From Blautia wexlerae (lineage in GTDB: Bacteria; Bacillota; Clostridia; Lachnospirales; Lachnospiraceae), in the NCBI RefSeq assembly GCF_013300825.1, contig NZ_JAAIMY010000006.1, positions 1-64,000 on the forward strand: 64,000 bases of DNA. Direction: 5' to 3'. The notes beneath the pieces were generated by a model that did no database searches, was not told where the DNA came from, and was given only the letters and a program-made list of their open reading frames with translations. Position 1 is the first letter of the stretch, and each line of letters begins with the position of its first letter. Shown in pieces: positions 35,566-43,383 of this stretch. Both the position numbers and the translations under genes were made by a program.

Positions 35566-36576
35566 TTATTTGTTGTCGTCAGCCTGGCACTGTACTGCTG
35601 TGATAGCTACCACACCAACGATATCGTCTGCAGAGCATCCACGGGACAGGTCATTTACAGGTTTAGCGATACCCTGGGTTACAGGTCCGTAAGCTTCTGC
35701 TTTTGCAAGACGCTGTACAAGTTTGTATCCGATGTTACCTGCATCAAGGTCTGGGAATACAAGTACGTTAGCTTTACCGGCTACTTCGCTTCCAGGAGCT
35801 TTGGATGCGCCTACGCTTGGAACGATAGCTGCGTCAAGCTGGAATTCTCCGTCAAGTGCAAGTTCCGGATTCTGCTCTTTTGCGATCTTTGTAGCTTCTA
35901 CAACTTTATCTACGTCAGCATGTTTTGCACTGCCTTTAGTGGAGTGTGAAAGCATTGCAACGATTGGTTTCTCCTGAACAAGAAGTTCGAAGGATTCTGC
36001 AGAAGATGCTGCGATTGCTGCAAGTTCTTCTGAAGTCGGGTTCTGGTTCAGACCGGAATCAGCAAATACAAATGCACCGTTTGCGCCGTATTCGCAGTTT
36101 GGAACTACCATTAAGAAGAATGCGGATACAAGTTTTGTACCTGGTTTTGTTTTCAGAATCTGAAGACATGGTCTTAAGGTATCAGCTGTAGAGTGACATG
36201 CACCGGATACCATACCGTCTGCATCGCCCATTTTTACCATCATTACACCATAGTACAGATACTGGTTAAGAAGAATCTCTTTAGCCTGATCCGGTGTCAT
36301 GCCTTTTTTCTGTCTTAATTCTACTAACTTGTCAATGTATCCCTGTGTTTTCTCTGATGTAGCAGGATCTACGATCTGTGCGCCGGAAATGTCATATCCG
36401 TCTTCAGCTGCACTCTTTTTAACAGCTTCTTCGTTACCAACAAGGATAACCTTTGCAATTCCTTCTTTTAAAATTTTCTCTGTAGCTGCCAGAGTTCTCT
36501 TATCTTCTGTCTCCGGAAGTACGATTGTTTTTACGTTTGCTTTTGCTCTCTCTTTGAGTGTGTCAATAAATCCCAT
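35566..36576 (-). CDS. pta: Phosphate acetyltransferase
   Basis: Forms acetyl-phosphate from acetyl-CoA and phosphate. The 336-residue short Pta form lacks the N-terminal DRTGG regulatory domains. It shows VLPETEDKRTLAATEKIL, GDADGMVSGACHSTADTLRP, FADSGLNQNPTSEELAAIA, MLSHSTKGSAKH, LDGEFQLDAAIVPSVG and VFPDLDAGNIGYKLVQRLA. The ATG at 36576 follows AAAGGAG; an in-frame ATG 7 codons earlier is not preceded by a site. With ackA it makes acetate plus ATP. Its promoter overlaps the divergent tmcAL promoter. Confidence 0.97.
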   Translation of the reverse strand: MGFIDTLKERAKANVKTIVLPETEDKRTLAATEKILKEGIAKVILVGNEEAVKKSAAEDGYDISGAQIVDPATSEKTQGYIDKLVELRQKKGMTPDQAKEILLNQYLYYGVMMVKMGDADGMVSGACHSTADTLRPCLQILKTKPGTKLVSAFFLMVVPNCEYGANGAFVFADSGLNQNPTSEELAAIAASSAESFELLVQEKPIVAMLSHSTKGSAKHADVDKVVEATKIAKEQNPELALDGEFQLDAAIVPSVGASKAPGSEVAGKANVLVFPDLDAGNIGYKLVQRLAKAEAYGPVTQGIAKPVNDLSRGCSADDIVGVVAITAVQCQADDNK

Positions 36577-36661
36577 GATTAAAATGGCTCCTTTCATATA
36601 GCAGTTCTGATATCACAATATCTGTATACCAGATGTCATTACCATTCACCGAATATATACA

Positions 36662-36672
36662 GTGAACAGTAA
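36662..36672. repeat. TTACTGTTCAC motif (minus orientation)
   Basis: GTGAACAGTAA, an exact reverse-complement copy of the 11-base motif, in the leader between the pta promoter and the pta start. Confidence 0.5.
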
Positions 36673-36693
36673 TCTGTTTTCTGCGCTGTCTTC

Positions 36694-36722
36694 ATTATAC
36701 CTCCTGAAGCCTTGTATTTCAA
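36694..36722 (-). promoter_or_regulatory. Promoter of pta
   Basis: On the minus strand TTGAAA, 17-bp spacer, TATAAT. Its -35 touches that of the tmcAL promoter on the other strand. Confidence 0.75.
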
Positions 36723-36740
36723 GCATCTGAATGGTAGAAT
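36712..36740 (+). promoter_or_regulatory. Promoter of tmcAL
   Basis: TTGTAT, 17-bp spacer, TAGAAT. The first hexamer overlaps the pta -35 by one base, so the two promoters compete for polymerase or share control. Confidence 0.5.
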
Positions 36741-36828
36741 ATGACATAAAAAAGTTTTTTTTAAGATGCAATATGGTTAAAAAAAGAGAACTCTACAAAA
36801 TTTCAGGAAGGAGCATCTGTGTAAATTT

Positions 36829-38139
36829 ATGAAAACAGCAGGAATTATTGCAGAATATAATCCTTTTCACAAAGGACATGAATATCAAATCAGGTATACA
36901 AAGGAAAGGTTAAAAGCAGACTACGTTATTGTTGCCATGAGCGGAGATTATGTGCAGCGCGGCACTCCTGCTCTCACCTCCAAACACGCACGTGCAGAAA
37001 TGGCTCTGCGGTGTGGTGCTGACCTTGTACTTGAAATGCCGGTATCCATCTCTACAGCAAGTGCAGAAGCCTTTGCAATGGGGGGTGTTTCCCTGTTAGA
37101 CAGCCTTGGTGTTGTTGATATACTCTGCTTTGGAAGTGAGTCAGGGGAGATCAGTGCACTGAAAGAACTGGCTGAGATCCTTGTAGAAGAACCTGAAGAA
37201 TATAAGAAACTGTTGAAAAGCTTTTTAAGCGAAGGTCTGACTTTTCCCGCTGCCAGAAGCCAGGCATTGACAGAATATTTTAAAAATCCGCGCAACTTCA
37301 ATGGTGACGATTTTGACGGGGTACTTACTCCTCTGTTAAATGAAGTCACACAGATCCTGAATACACCGAATAATATTCTGGGAATCGAATATTGCAAGGC
37401 ACTTCTTCGCCTGAACAGCAAGATCCGACCTGTCACCATCCGCAGGGAGGGAATGGGATATCATGAAACCACTGTCCCTGATGAAAATTCCACAGTAGCC
37501 TCCCCGGATTTACAGTCACCCACTGATTTCTTTGCATCTGCAACTGCTATACGGAACCTGATTCTTCAGGATTCCCCTGATCCGGATTCCCTGGCACCCC
37601 AGATTCCGGGACAGGCTTTTCCTGTTTTTCAGGAAGCTGTAAATTCCGGTGAATTTCTCACAGAAAATTCTCTGGACTCTATCCTCTCCTACTGCCTTAT
37701 GAAGGAGAATGTGAAAAGCCTTTCTTCCTATATGGATGTTTCCGATGATCTCGCCCGACGGATCATAAATCAGCAAAATCTTCTGTTGTCCTTTTCCCAG
37801 TCTGTATCTGTTTTAAAAACCAAAGAGCTGACTCAGACAAGGATACAGAGGGCATTGCTTCATATTATATTAAATATCCACACTGCACCCACTCAGATTC
37901 CCTTTGCCAGGGTTCTTGGTTTCCGCAGGGAAAGCAGTGAACTGCTAAGCCAGATCAAGCAGCACAGCCGAATTCCTCTTATTACCAAGCTTGCGGACGC
38001 CCAAAATTTTTTGGACAATGAAGGAAATCAGATTTTATCTGAAACTGTTTTTTCTTCCAATTTATACGAAAAACTCCTTTGTCTGAAAACCGGCAGAAAA
38101 TTCTGTCACGAATCGCAGAAACAGATCATTATCCTATAG
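36829..38139 (+). CDS. tmcAL: tRNA(Met) cytidine acetate ligase (YlbM family)
   Basis: A 436-residue nucleotidyltransferase-fold protein. In Bacillus subtilis TmcAL activates acetate with ATP and acetylates C34 of elongator tRNA-Met. The N-terminal adenylate-binding signature is GIIAEYNPFHKGHEYQI (about 5-21), with VIVAMSGDYVQRGTPAL and KHARAEMALRCGADLVLEMP. A conserved NNILGIEYCKALL, HETTV and an ATAIRNLI stretch follow, then a helical C-terminal domain. Length is slightly longer than the Bacillus protein. It is divergent from pta across overlapping promoters, which is notable because pta-ackA produce the acetate this enzyme uses. Confidence 0.88.
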   Translation: MKTAGIIAEYNPFHKGHEYQIRYTKERLKADYVIVAMSGDYVQRGTPALTSKHARAEMALRCGADLVLEMPVSISTASAEAFAMGGVSLLDSLGVVDILCFGSESGEISALKELAEILVEEPEEYKKLLKSFLSEGLTFPAARSQALTEYFKNPRNFNGDDFDGVLTPLLNEVTQILNTPNNILGIEYCKALLRLNSKIRPVTIRREGMGYHETTVPDENSTVASPDLQSPTDFFASATAIRNLILQDSPDPDSLAPQIPGQAFPVFQEAVNSGEFLTENSLDSILSYCLMKENVKSLSSYMDVSDDLARRIINQQNLLLSFSQSVSVLKTKELTQTRIQRALLHIILNIHTAPTQIPFARVLGFRRESSELLSQIKQHSRIPLITKLADAQNFLDNEGNQILSETVFSSNLYEKLLCLKTGRKFCHESQKQIIIL

Positions 38140-38154
38140 CCCTTTGACTCTGCT

Positions 38155-38217
38155 TATAATAAAACAAGTCCCCACCCACGCTCTGTTACTTTTGCAACTT
38201 TCTTAGCGGGTGGGGAC
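38155..38217 (-). terminator. Terminator of the ABC transporter operon (bidirectional)
   Basis: Stem GTCCCCACCC (38168-38177) / GGGTGGGGAC (38208-38217), extended by a few bases, with TTGTTTTATT on the minus strand. tmcAL ends only 16 bp before it, so it probably stops both convergent transcripts. Confidence 0.8.
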
Positions 38218-38251
38218 TTACTCAATTCAGTTTAAGCCCTATTTATTATGT

Positions 38252-39046
38252 TTATTTCTCTCCGGAAAGAAGAATACGGTCATTATCCAGCATCTTACCG
38301 GCACCTGTCTTAAACTTCTCCAGAAGACCTTCCACTGTCAGGCCTTTCTTTTCTTCTTCATGGATATCCAGCACAATGTTTCCGGAATCCATCATCAGAA
38401 TACGATTTCCCAGATCAAGGGCCGACTGCATATTGTGGGTGATCATCAGACAGGTAAGCTGATGTTCCTCTACAATTCGTTTCGTAAGATTCAGCACCTT
38501 CTCTGCTGTGCCCGGGTCAAGGGCTGCTGTATGCTCATCCAGAAGCAGAAGCTTGGGCGGATTCATGGTTGCCATGAGAAGTGTCAGCGCCTGTCTCTGT
38601 CCGCCGGAAAGAAGTCCTACCGGCTGAGTCATACGCTTCTCAAGTCCGATATCCAGAAGCTTCAGTTCTTCATGGAATCGTTCTTTCTCCTGTCTGGACA
38701 CATGGGAAAGCCATCCGCCTTTCCCTGCTGCAAGTGCCAGATTCTCTTCTATAGTCATTCCAGGTGCAGTTCCCCTCATAGGATCCTGATACAGGCGACC
38801 GATGGTCTTTGCACGTACATGCTGGGGCATAAAAGTAATGTCCTGTCCATCCAGCATGATCACACCGGAATCTGTAAGAAAATCTCCACAGATCGCATTA
38901 AACAGAGTGGATTTACCAGCTCCATTGGAACCGATGATCGTTGCAAAATCGCCCTTCTCCAGATTCAGGGATAAATCTCTGATGGCCTGTTTCTCGTTTA
39001 CCGTACCCGGATTAAAAGTCTTGGAAATATGTTCTATCTTCAGCAT
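38252..39046 (-). CDS. trpZ: ABC transporter ATP-binding protein (TrpZ-like)
   Basis: A 264-residue ATPase with Walker A GSNGAGKSTLFNAI (about 39-52), signature LLSGGQRQALTLLMA, Walker B KLLLLDEHTAALDP (His after Glu rather than the usual Pro) and the switch His in MITHNMQSAL. It energises the permease encoded just upstream (3 bp gap). Together with the substrate-binding gene and the T-box leader it matches the TrpXYZ group predicted to import tryptophan. The gene name rests on that context and not on the ATPase alone. Confidence 0.85.
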   Translation of the reverse strand: MLKIEHISKTFNPGTVNEKQAIRDLSLNLEKGDFATIIGSNGAGKSTLFNAICGDFLTDSGVIMLDGQDITFMPQHVRAKTIGRLYQDPMRGTAPGMTIEENLALAAGKGGWLSHVSRQEKERFHEELKLLDIGLEKRMTQPVGLLSGGQRQALTLLMATMNPPKLLLLDEHTAALDPGTAEKVLNLTKRIVEEHQLTCLMITHNMQSALDLGNRILMMDSGNIVLDIHEEEKKGLTVEGLLEKFKTGAGKMLDNDRILLSGEK

Positions 39047-39049
39047 AAA

Positions 39050-39976
39050 TCACTGTACTCCTTTCCTGTGAGTCATTCTTCTCTTAATCTGCGGCCACTG
39101 TTTCTTCAGATATGGGCCTGAAATAGCCAGTACAACGATCACAGAAGATACCAGTTTCAGCATAAATGCCGGCATATTGAATCTCAGTGCAACGGTATAT
39201 ACCAGACGGAAAATAAAAGATCCAAGTACCATGCCAACAGCTCTCACGAAAATTCCACCTCTGCCAAGAATCGTACCACCGATCAGCAGGGAAGCCAGCG
39301 CGATGGTAACCATTCCCTGTCCGATATTGATATCTACAGATTTCTGTGACTGAGACAGAAGACATCCGGAAAGTGCTGTGAAGGAGTTGGCAACACAGAG
39401 ACCTACAATCGTAGTAAATACCGGATTAATAGATGAGGATTTTACCATATCTGCATTATTTCCTGTTGCCCTGATTGCCAGACCAAGTCTTGTCCTTAAG
39501 AAAAATACAAGGAAGACAATCACAATGGCTACTGCAATGAAAGCAACTACAATATCTCCTCTTCCTTTCAGCGGTGTACTTTTCAATGTTTCTTTCATCA
39601 TGGAAAATACCGTCTCTGTTCTGTTCATATTGATCAGGGAGGAACCTCCCATCACTGCAATATTCACAGAATAAAGAGCCGTATTAACGATAATTCCTGC
39701 AAGAAGACTGTCAACACCCAGCTTTGTCTGAAGTATGGCTGTCACAAAGCCCGAGCATACACCTGCAGCCATAGCTGCAAAAATTGATAAAAAAGGATGT
39801 CCGCTGACTGCCACTGCTGCTCCCACTGCTGCTCCCAGTGTGAAACAGCCATCAGTGGAAAGGTCACAGACATTCAGCATGGAATAACTGAGAAACAGGG
39901 CAAGAACTGTCAATGAACAGATCAGGCCAAGTTTCAGTGCGGTCTCTCCAAGAGAGAGTATAGTCGCAATAGTCAC
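39050..39976 (-). CDS. trpY: ABC transporter permease (TrpY-like; GTG start)
   Basis: A 308-residue membrane protein with about eight hydrophobic helices, of the BPD_transp_2 family (as in branched-chain amino acid and nucleoside importers). Recognisable blocks are SYSMLNVCDLSTDGCFTLGAA, LAGIIVNTALYSVN and LGLAIRATGNNADM. I place the start at GTG 39976: GGAGG lies 8 bp upstream, whereas the in-frame TTG five codons earlier overlaps that site. It is separated from the binding-protein gene by 175 bp, which contain a perfect 11-bp hairpin. Confidence 0.87.
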   Translation of the reverse strand: MTIATILSLGETALKLGLICSLTVLALFLSYSMLNVCDLSTDGCFTLGAAVGAAVAVSGHPFLSIFAAMAAGVCSGFVTAILQTKLGVDSLLAGIIVNTALYSVNIAVMGGSSLINMNRTETVFSMMKETLKSTPLKGRGDIVVAFIAVAIVIVFLVFFLRTRLGLAIRATGNNADMVKSSSINPVFTTIVGLCVANSFTALSGCLLSQSQKSVDINIGQGMVTIALASLLIGGTILGRGGIFVRAVGMVLGSFIFRLVYTVALRFNMPAFMLKLVSSVIVVLAISGPYLKKQWPQIKRRMTHRKGVQ

Positions 39977-40014
39977 GATGATTTCCTCCAATTTGTATTT
40001 ATTTTATTACATTC

Positions 40015-40051
40015 AATGAACAGCAACAGAAAATATCTGCTGCTGTTCATT
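40015..40051 (-). other. Intra-operon hairpin between binding protein and permease genes
   Basis: Perfect 11-bp stem (AATGAACAGCA / TGCTGTTCATT, 15-nt loop) with no strong T run. Such stems after a binding-protein gene often protect the upstream mRNA so the binding protein is made in excess. The sequence is a near relative of the TTACTGTTCAC motif. Confidence 0.5.
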
Positions 40052-40151
40052 TTAATCCAGAAAATATATCCGTCTTTTCAATCGGCACAATGGATTCCAT
40101 AAACCCAGAACTTATTCTGAATTTATTCAAAATGCTGTCCGAATATCCTTA

Positions 40152-41174
40152 TTATTTCTCTACATCATCAAAACTCTCTGCTGTAACGATCTCATTTACC
40201 TGTGTGCATAACGGCTCGAAATCTTTTTTAACAGTTTCAAGATCAAGTCCAAGTCCCTCGCAGGTTTCTGTGTTTACTGTTGCAGTACCATTATCAAAAG
40301 TTTCAACAGATGTTGTTGCAGGATCTGCATCATTCATAAGGATGTCTGCGATCATATCTGCTGTCTTCTGTCCAAGGTTTGCATAATCAACACCATATCC
40401 GACAAATGCACCGTTTAGTGCAAAGGAGTCAGCTCCTGTATACTGTGGGATACCTGCATCAATGAATTTCTCATAGATAGAAAGCTCTGCTGTCATAATT
40501 GTGTTGTCAGTTGGTGTGAATACTGCATCTACGCCATCTGCCACCAGTGCATCTGCTGCAAGCTGTACCTCATCTGTTGTGGTACCTGTACGCTCTACAT
40601 ATTCGATGCCTTCTTTATCCAGATAATCCTTGGCTTCCTGGATGGCTGTTGTAGAAGAATCCTGTCCGATATCGTATAAAAGTCCGATTTTCTTTACATC
40701 CGGGTTCACTGCCTGGATCAGTTTCATGATGGATGCTGTATCCAGATAATCGCTTGTACCTGTAATGTTTGCTCCAGGTGCATCCAGATCCTCTACAAGA
40801 CCGCTTCCTACAGGATCAGACACTGCGGAAAATACAACCGGTATATCGGTTCCTTCTGTTGCGGACTGCATACGCATTGCTACAGGTGTTGCAATACCTA
40901 CCATCAAATCTACATTATCAGCCTGAAAATCAGAAATGATCTGTTCCATAACATTGGCATCTGCATTACAGTTATCATAGGACACATCAAAATTTACGTC
41001 TTTTTCCTTGCCGATTTCTTCCAGATGGGACTGGATGTTGTCTACTATCTGATTCAAGGAAGCGTCATCTACATAATTGCAGATACCGATCTTGAAATCC
41101 TGTGCCATAACCGGTGATGCCATCATCATAGTTGCCATTGCTGTTGCTGCGATTGCTAATACTCTTTTTTTCAT
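40152..41174 (-). CDS. trpX: ABC transporter substrate-binding protein (TrpX-like)
   Basis: A 340-residue protein of the ABC_sub_bind family (PF04392), matching the binding protein of TrpXYZ systems. It has an N-terminal signal (MKKRVLAIAATAMATMMMASPVMAQ), then a periplasmic-binding fold (FKIGICNYVDDASLNQIVDNI, DLMVGIATPVAMRMQ, IPVVFSAVSDPVGSGLV, KKIGLLYDIGQDSS, DAVFTPTDNTIM). The signal ends in an AXA-type site with no lipobox Cys, unusual for a Gram-positive binding protein. GAGAGGAA precedes the ATG. It is first in the operon, behind a 280-nt T-box leader. Confidence 0.88.
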   Translation of the reverse strand: MKKRVLAIAATAMATMMMASPVMAQDFKIGICNYVDDASLNQIVDNIQSHLEEIGKEKDVNFDVSYDNCNADANVMEQIISDFQADNVDLMVGIATPVAMRMQSATEGTDIPVVFSAVSDPVGSGLVEDLDAPGANITGTSDYLDTASIMKLIQAVNPDVKKIGLLYDIGQDSSTTAIQEAKDYLDKEGIEYVERTGTTTDEVQLAADALVADGVDAVFTPTDNTIMTAELSIYEKFIDAGIPQYTGADSFALNGAFVGYGVDYANLGQKTADMIADILMNDADPATTSVETFDNGTATVNTETCEGLGLDLETVKKDFEPLCTQVNEIVTAESFDDVEK

Positions 41175-41391
41175 AGTCTTTTTTCCTCTCTCTACATCTT
41201 ATTTAGCAGTTCATGATCTTTTAACTGCCATAGTCTCAGGGATGTTTGTCAATCCCTTGTTACTGTCTGTGAGAAAGAACTCCCCGGATTCCTCTTTTTC
41301 CCGGATGTGTCAACTGCTGTGATACCCACCTGCCATCAGCAGATTTTCCTGCATTACAGGGGGTGCCATATAACAGATTCTCTTTATATAT

Positions 41392-41671
41392 AAAAAAATC
41401 CGCCACAAGCTATCTGTTGCTTGAGACGGTAATAAGAATCTTATTATCGCGGTACCACTCAAATTGACGAATCGTCCACTTTCTCATGTACAAACATACA
41501 CTCCTGATTTATAACGGGTTCGGTTCCCGTCGGTGCCTACTCTCACACTTATCAAGATTTCGGACCGCCCTCGAAAGGCCATTCAACAATCAGTTTCATA
41601 CGGCTTCCCACCAATTGCCGTTCTCTGGAATGATTCTTGGTTGTTTACTCTTCTTTCTCATCGGTTTTGTT
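41392..41671 (-). promoter_or_regulatory. T-box riboswitch (specifier reads UGG, tryptophan)
   Basis: On the minus strand the leader has an AGAGA/GGTGGGAAGCC stem I, a GAATGGCC stretch near 41577-41584 that places UGG (Trp) in the specifier position, a stem III region, and the T-box GAGTGGTACCGCG (41448-41460). The antiterminator pairs GCGATAATAAG with CTTATTACCGT plus GAG with CTC. The competing terminator (CCGTCTCAAGC / GCTTGTGGCGG, 41400-41429) is followed by a T7 run. Uncharged tRNA would favour the antiterminator and switch on the transporter. The T-box itself is certain; the specifier register is inferred by eye. About 217 bp between the terminator and the trpX start hold nothing recognisable. 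Confidence 0.9.
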
Positions 41672-41677
41672 GTGTTT

Positions 41678-41706
41678 ACTTTACCACGCTAATGCAGATA
41701 TGTCAA
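41678..41706 (-). promoter_or_regulatory. Promoter of the T-box leader and trpXYZ operon
   Basis: On the minus strand TTGACA, 17-bp spacer, TAAAGT, placed right before T-box stem I. Confidence 0.85.
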
Positions 41707-41810
41707 GAGGTTTATTTTTTATTTTTTCCCATTCCTTCGCTGTATACTGGCGGATTAACATATATTTCCTTTTTTGCCTGTATATTTCAGGATAGTAATG
41801 GATAGCAATG

Positions 41811-41830
41811 TGTAAACAGTGATGTTTACA
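41811..41830. promoter_or_regulatory. Operator-like palindrome before the aminotransferase gene
   Basis: TGTAAACAGTGATGTTTACA is a perfect 7-bp inverted repeat with a 6-bp spacer. Its right arm contains TTTACA, a -35 hexamer 18 bp before TAAAAT (41849-41854). A protein binding here would cover the promoter. The spacing does not fit a cre or Rex site; the regulator is unknown. Confidence 0.55.
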
Positions 41831-41854
41831 GAACTATGTGATAGGTGTTAAAAT
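41825..41854 (+). promoter_or_regulatory. Promoter of the aminotransferase gene
   Basis: TTTACA, 18-bp spacer, TAAAAT, with a leader of about 70 nt and a GAGGG ribosome site. Overlaps the palindrome at 41811-41830. Confidence 0.5.
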
Positions 41855-41930
41855 AATGTTCAGAAAAGATCTGCTATGTGGTGATTTTAAGTTTATATAG
41901 ATTAGATTATATAGAAATGAGGGATATTAT

Positions 41931-43022
41931 ATGTCAACAGCAAAAATGGTTTTTCATGGGAGTGATATTGAGAAAATATGTGAGGTCTATCAGCTTAAGC
42001 CGGAGGAAATTGTGAAGTTTGGGGCTAATGTAAATCCGCTGGGGCTTTCCGAGCATGTAAAGGAACAGCTTGCAGGGCGGCTGGATATCCTGTCTTCTTA
42101 TCCAGACAGAGATTATACTTCACTTCGCAGCACAATTTCAGAATATTGTAATATTCCTGCTGAATTCATCCTGCCGGGAAATGGTTCCAGCGAACTGATC
42201 GCACTGCTGATACAGGAACGAAATCCAAAGCATACCCTTATCCTGGGTCCGACCTATTCAGAATACTCCAGGGAACTCTCCTTCTCCGGAAGCACTCAGG
42301 AATACTACCACCTGCGCGAAGAGGATAACTTTGTTCTCGATGTAGATGACTTTTGCCGGACTCTGGATGGAAAATACGATTTTCTCATCCTCTGCAACCC
42401 AAATAATCCTACCTCATCTGCAATTAGCATAAATGACCTGCGCAGAATCGTTTCCTTCTGCAATGAGCGGAACATTTTCGTGATGATCGACGAAACTTAT
42501 GTAGAATTTGCCCCGGATATCAATGAGATCACTGCTGTCAGCCTTACCAGAGAATTCACGAACCTTATGATTCTGCGCGGCGTATCAAAATTCTACGCAG
42601 CTCCAGGTATGCGTCTTGGCTACGGAATCACCGGGAACCTGGAATTTCTCAAAAAAATGAAAGAAAAACAGGTACCATGGTCCCTCAACAGTCTGGGAGC
42701 CCTGGCCGGCGAGCTGATGCTCAAGGACAAAAACTACATCCGCCATACCCGGGACCTCATCCTCTCAGAACGCACCCACCTGCTCAAAGCACTGGAGAAT
42801 ATCCCCACTTACAAAACCTACCCGGCCTACGCCAACTTTCTCCTCCTGAAAATCCAGAAGCCCGGCCTGACCTCCCGGGACGTCTTCGACGCCTGCATCC
42901 GCCAGGGTCTCATGATCCGCGACTGCTCCTCTTTCGAATGCCTGAACGGAGAATACATCCGCTTCTGCATCATGCACCCCCAGGACAACACCCGACTTCT
43001 GCATATACTGGAATCCCTTTAA
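41931..43022 (+). CDS. PLP-dependent class I/II aminotransferase (HisC/CobD-like)
   Basis: A 363-residue fold-type I PLP protein. It shows FGANVNPLG near the N-terminus (typical of CobD/HisC relatives), LPGNGSSELIAL, LCNPNNPTSSAI, MIDETYVEF, the PLP Lys in RGVSKFYAAPGMRLGY and a C-terminal RFCIMHP. It could be histidinol-phosphate or another amino acid aminotransferase, or L-threonine-O-3-phosphate decarboxylase. No his or cob operon is adjacent, so the substrate is open. Its codon choice changes sharply: the first half prefers G- and T-ending codons, and from about 42650 nearly every codon ends in C or G with many CC-rich triplets. It is divergent from the trpXYZ leader. Confidence 0.85.
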   Translation: MSTAKMVFHGSDIEKICEVYQLKPEEIVKFGANVNPLGLSEHVKEQLAGRLDILSSYPDRDYTSLRSTISEYCNIPAEFILPGNGSSELIALLIQERNPKHTLILGPTYSEYSRELSFSGSTQEYYHLREEDNFVLDVDDFCRTLDGKYDFLILCNPNNPTSSAISINDLRRIVSFCNERNIFVMIDETYVEFAPDINEITAVSLTREFTNLMILRGVSKFYAAPGMRLGYGITGNLEFLKKMKEKQVPWSLNSLGALAGELMLKDKNYIRHTRDLILSERTHLLKALENIPTYKTYPAYANFLLLKIQKPGLTSRDVFDACIRQGLMIRDCSSFECLNGEYIRFCIMHPQDNTRLLHILESL

Positions 43023-43104
43023 AGCAGGACATTTCTTTTATTTATAGTAATTCCATAAAATAATACAAACAATCCAATCCATCATAGCTTAAAACCAGCT
43101 ACCA

Positions 43105-43322
43105 GCGGGGCGGAAAATATTTTGTCTGGGGTGCATTTGCAGGAGTCTTAGATATTCTTAGTCACCAGAAATCTGCGTTATGAGCCGTCTGCCTCACTGT
43201 CTGAGCGAAGTTTGCAACGGAGCGAGTTTGACAAGACGGCTCATGCTTTTAGCAGATTTCTGGCGGCTTAGAATATCTTAGGCTCCGAAACCGCACCCCA
43301 GACAAAATATTTTCCGCCCCGC
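43105..43322. repeat. 218-bp palindromic (hairpin) element
   Basis: The outer arms are perfect 30-bp inverted repeats (43105-43134 / 43293-43322). Inner perfect arms follow in register: CCAGAAATCTGC 43165-43176 / 43252-43263 and ATGAGCCGTCT 43180-43190 / 43234-43244, with an imperfect AGATATTCT pair between. The loop (about 43191-43233) contains GTCTGAGCG and GGAGCGAGT. No reading frame is evident. It resembles a MITE-like or REP-like element. It lies between the aminotransferase gene and the shared terminator. Confidence 0.8.
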
Positions 43323-43339
43323 GTCCCTCTTAAACAAAG

Positions 43340-43383
43340 AAAGGCCAGAAACTCCCCTTTTCCGAAGTTTCTGGCCTTTTTTA
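43340..43383 (+). terminator. Bidirectional terminator
   Basis: Perfect 14-bp stem (AAAGGCCAGAAACT 43340-43353 / AGTTTCTGGCCTTT 43366-43379) followed by TTTT on the plus strand and by CTTTGTTT on the minus strand. It separates the convergent aminotransferase and UPF0210 genes. Confidence 0.9.

Noticed and set aside
41486-41805. Two short open frames (68 and 90 residues) on the plus strand
   Set aside because: They run through the T-box leader and its promoter on the other strand and have no ribosome site.
41931-43022. Cobalamin gene cobD
   Set aside because: FGANVNPLG-type sequence resembles CobD, but no other cob gene is adjacent and HisC-like enzymes share these motifs.
43105-43322. CRISPR-like or transposon reading
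   Set aside because: It is one palindrome, not evenly spaced direct repeats, and it carries no transposase gene. No CRISPR array was found in the window.
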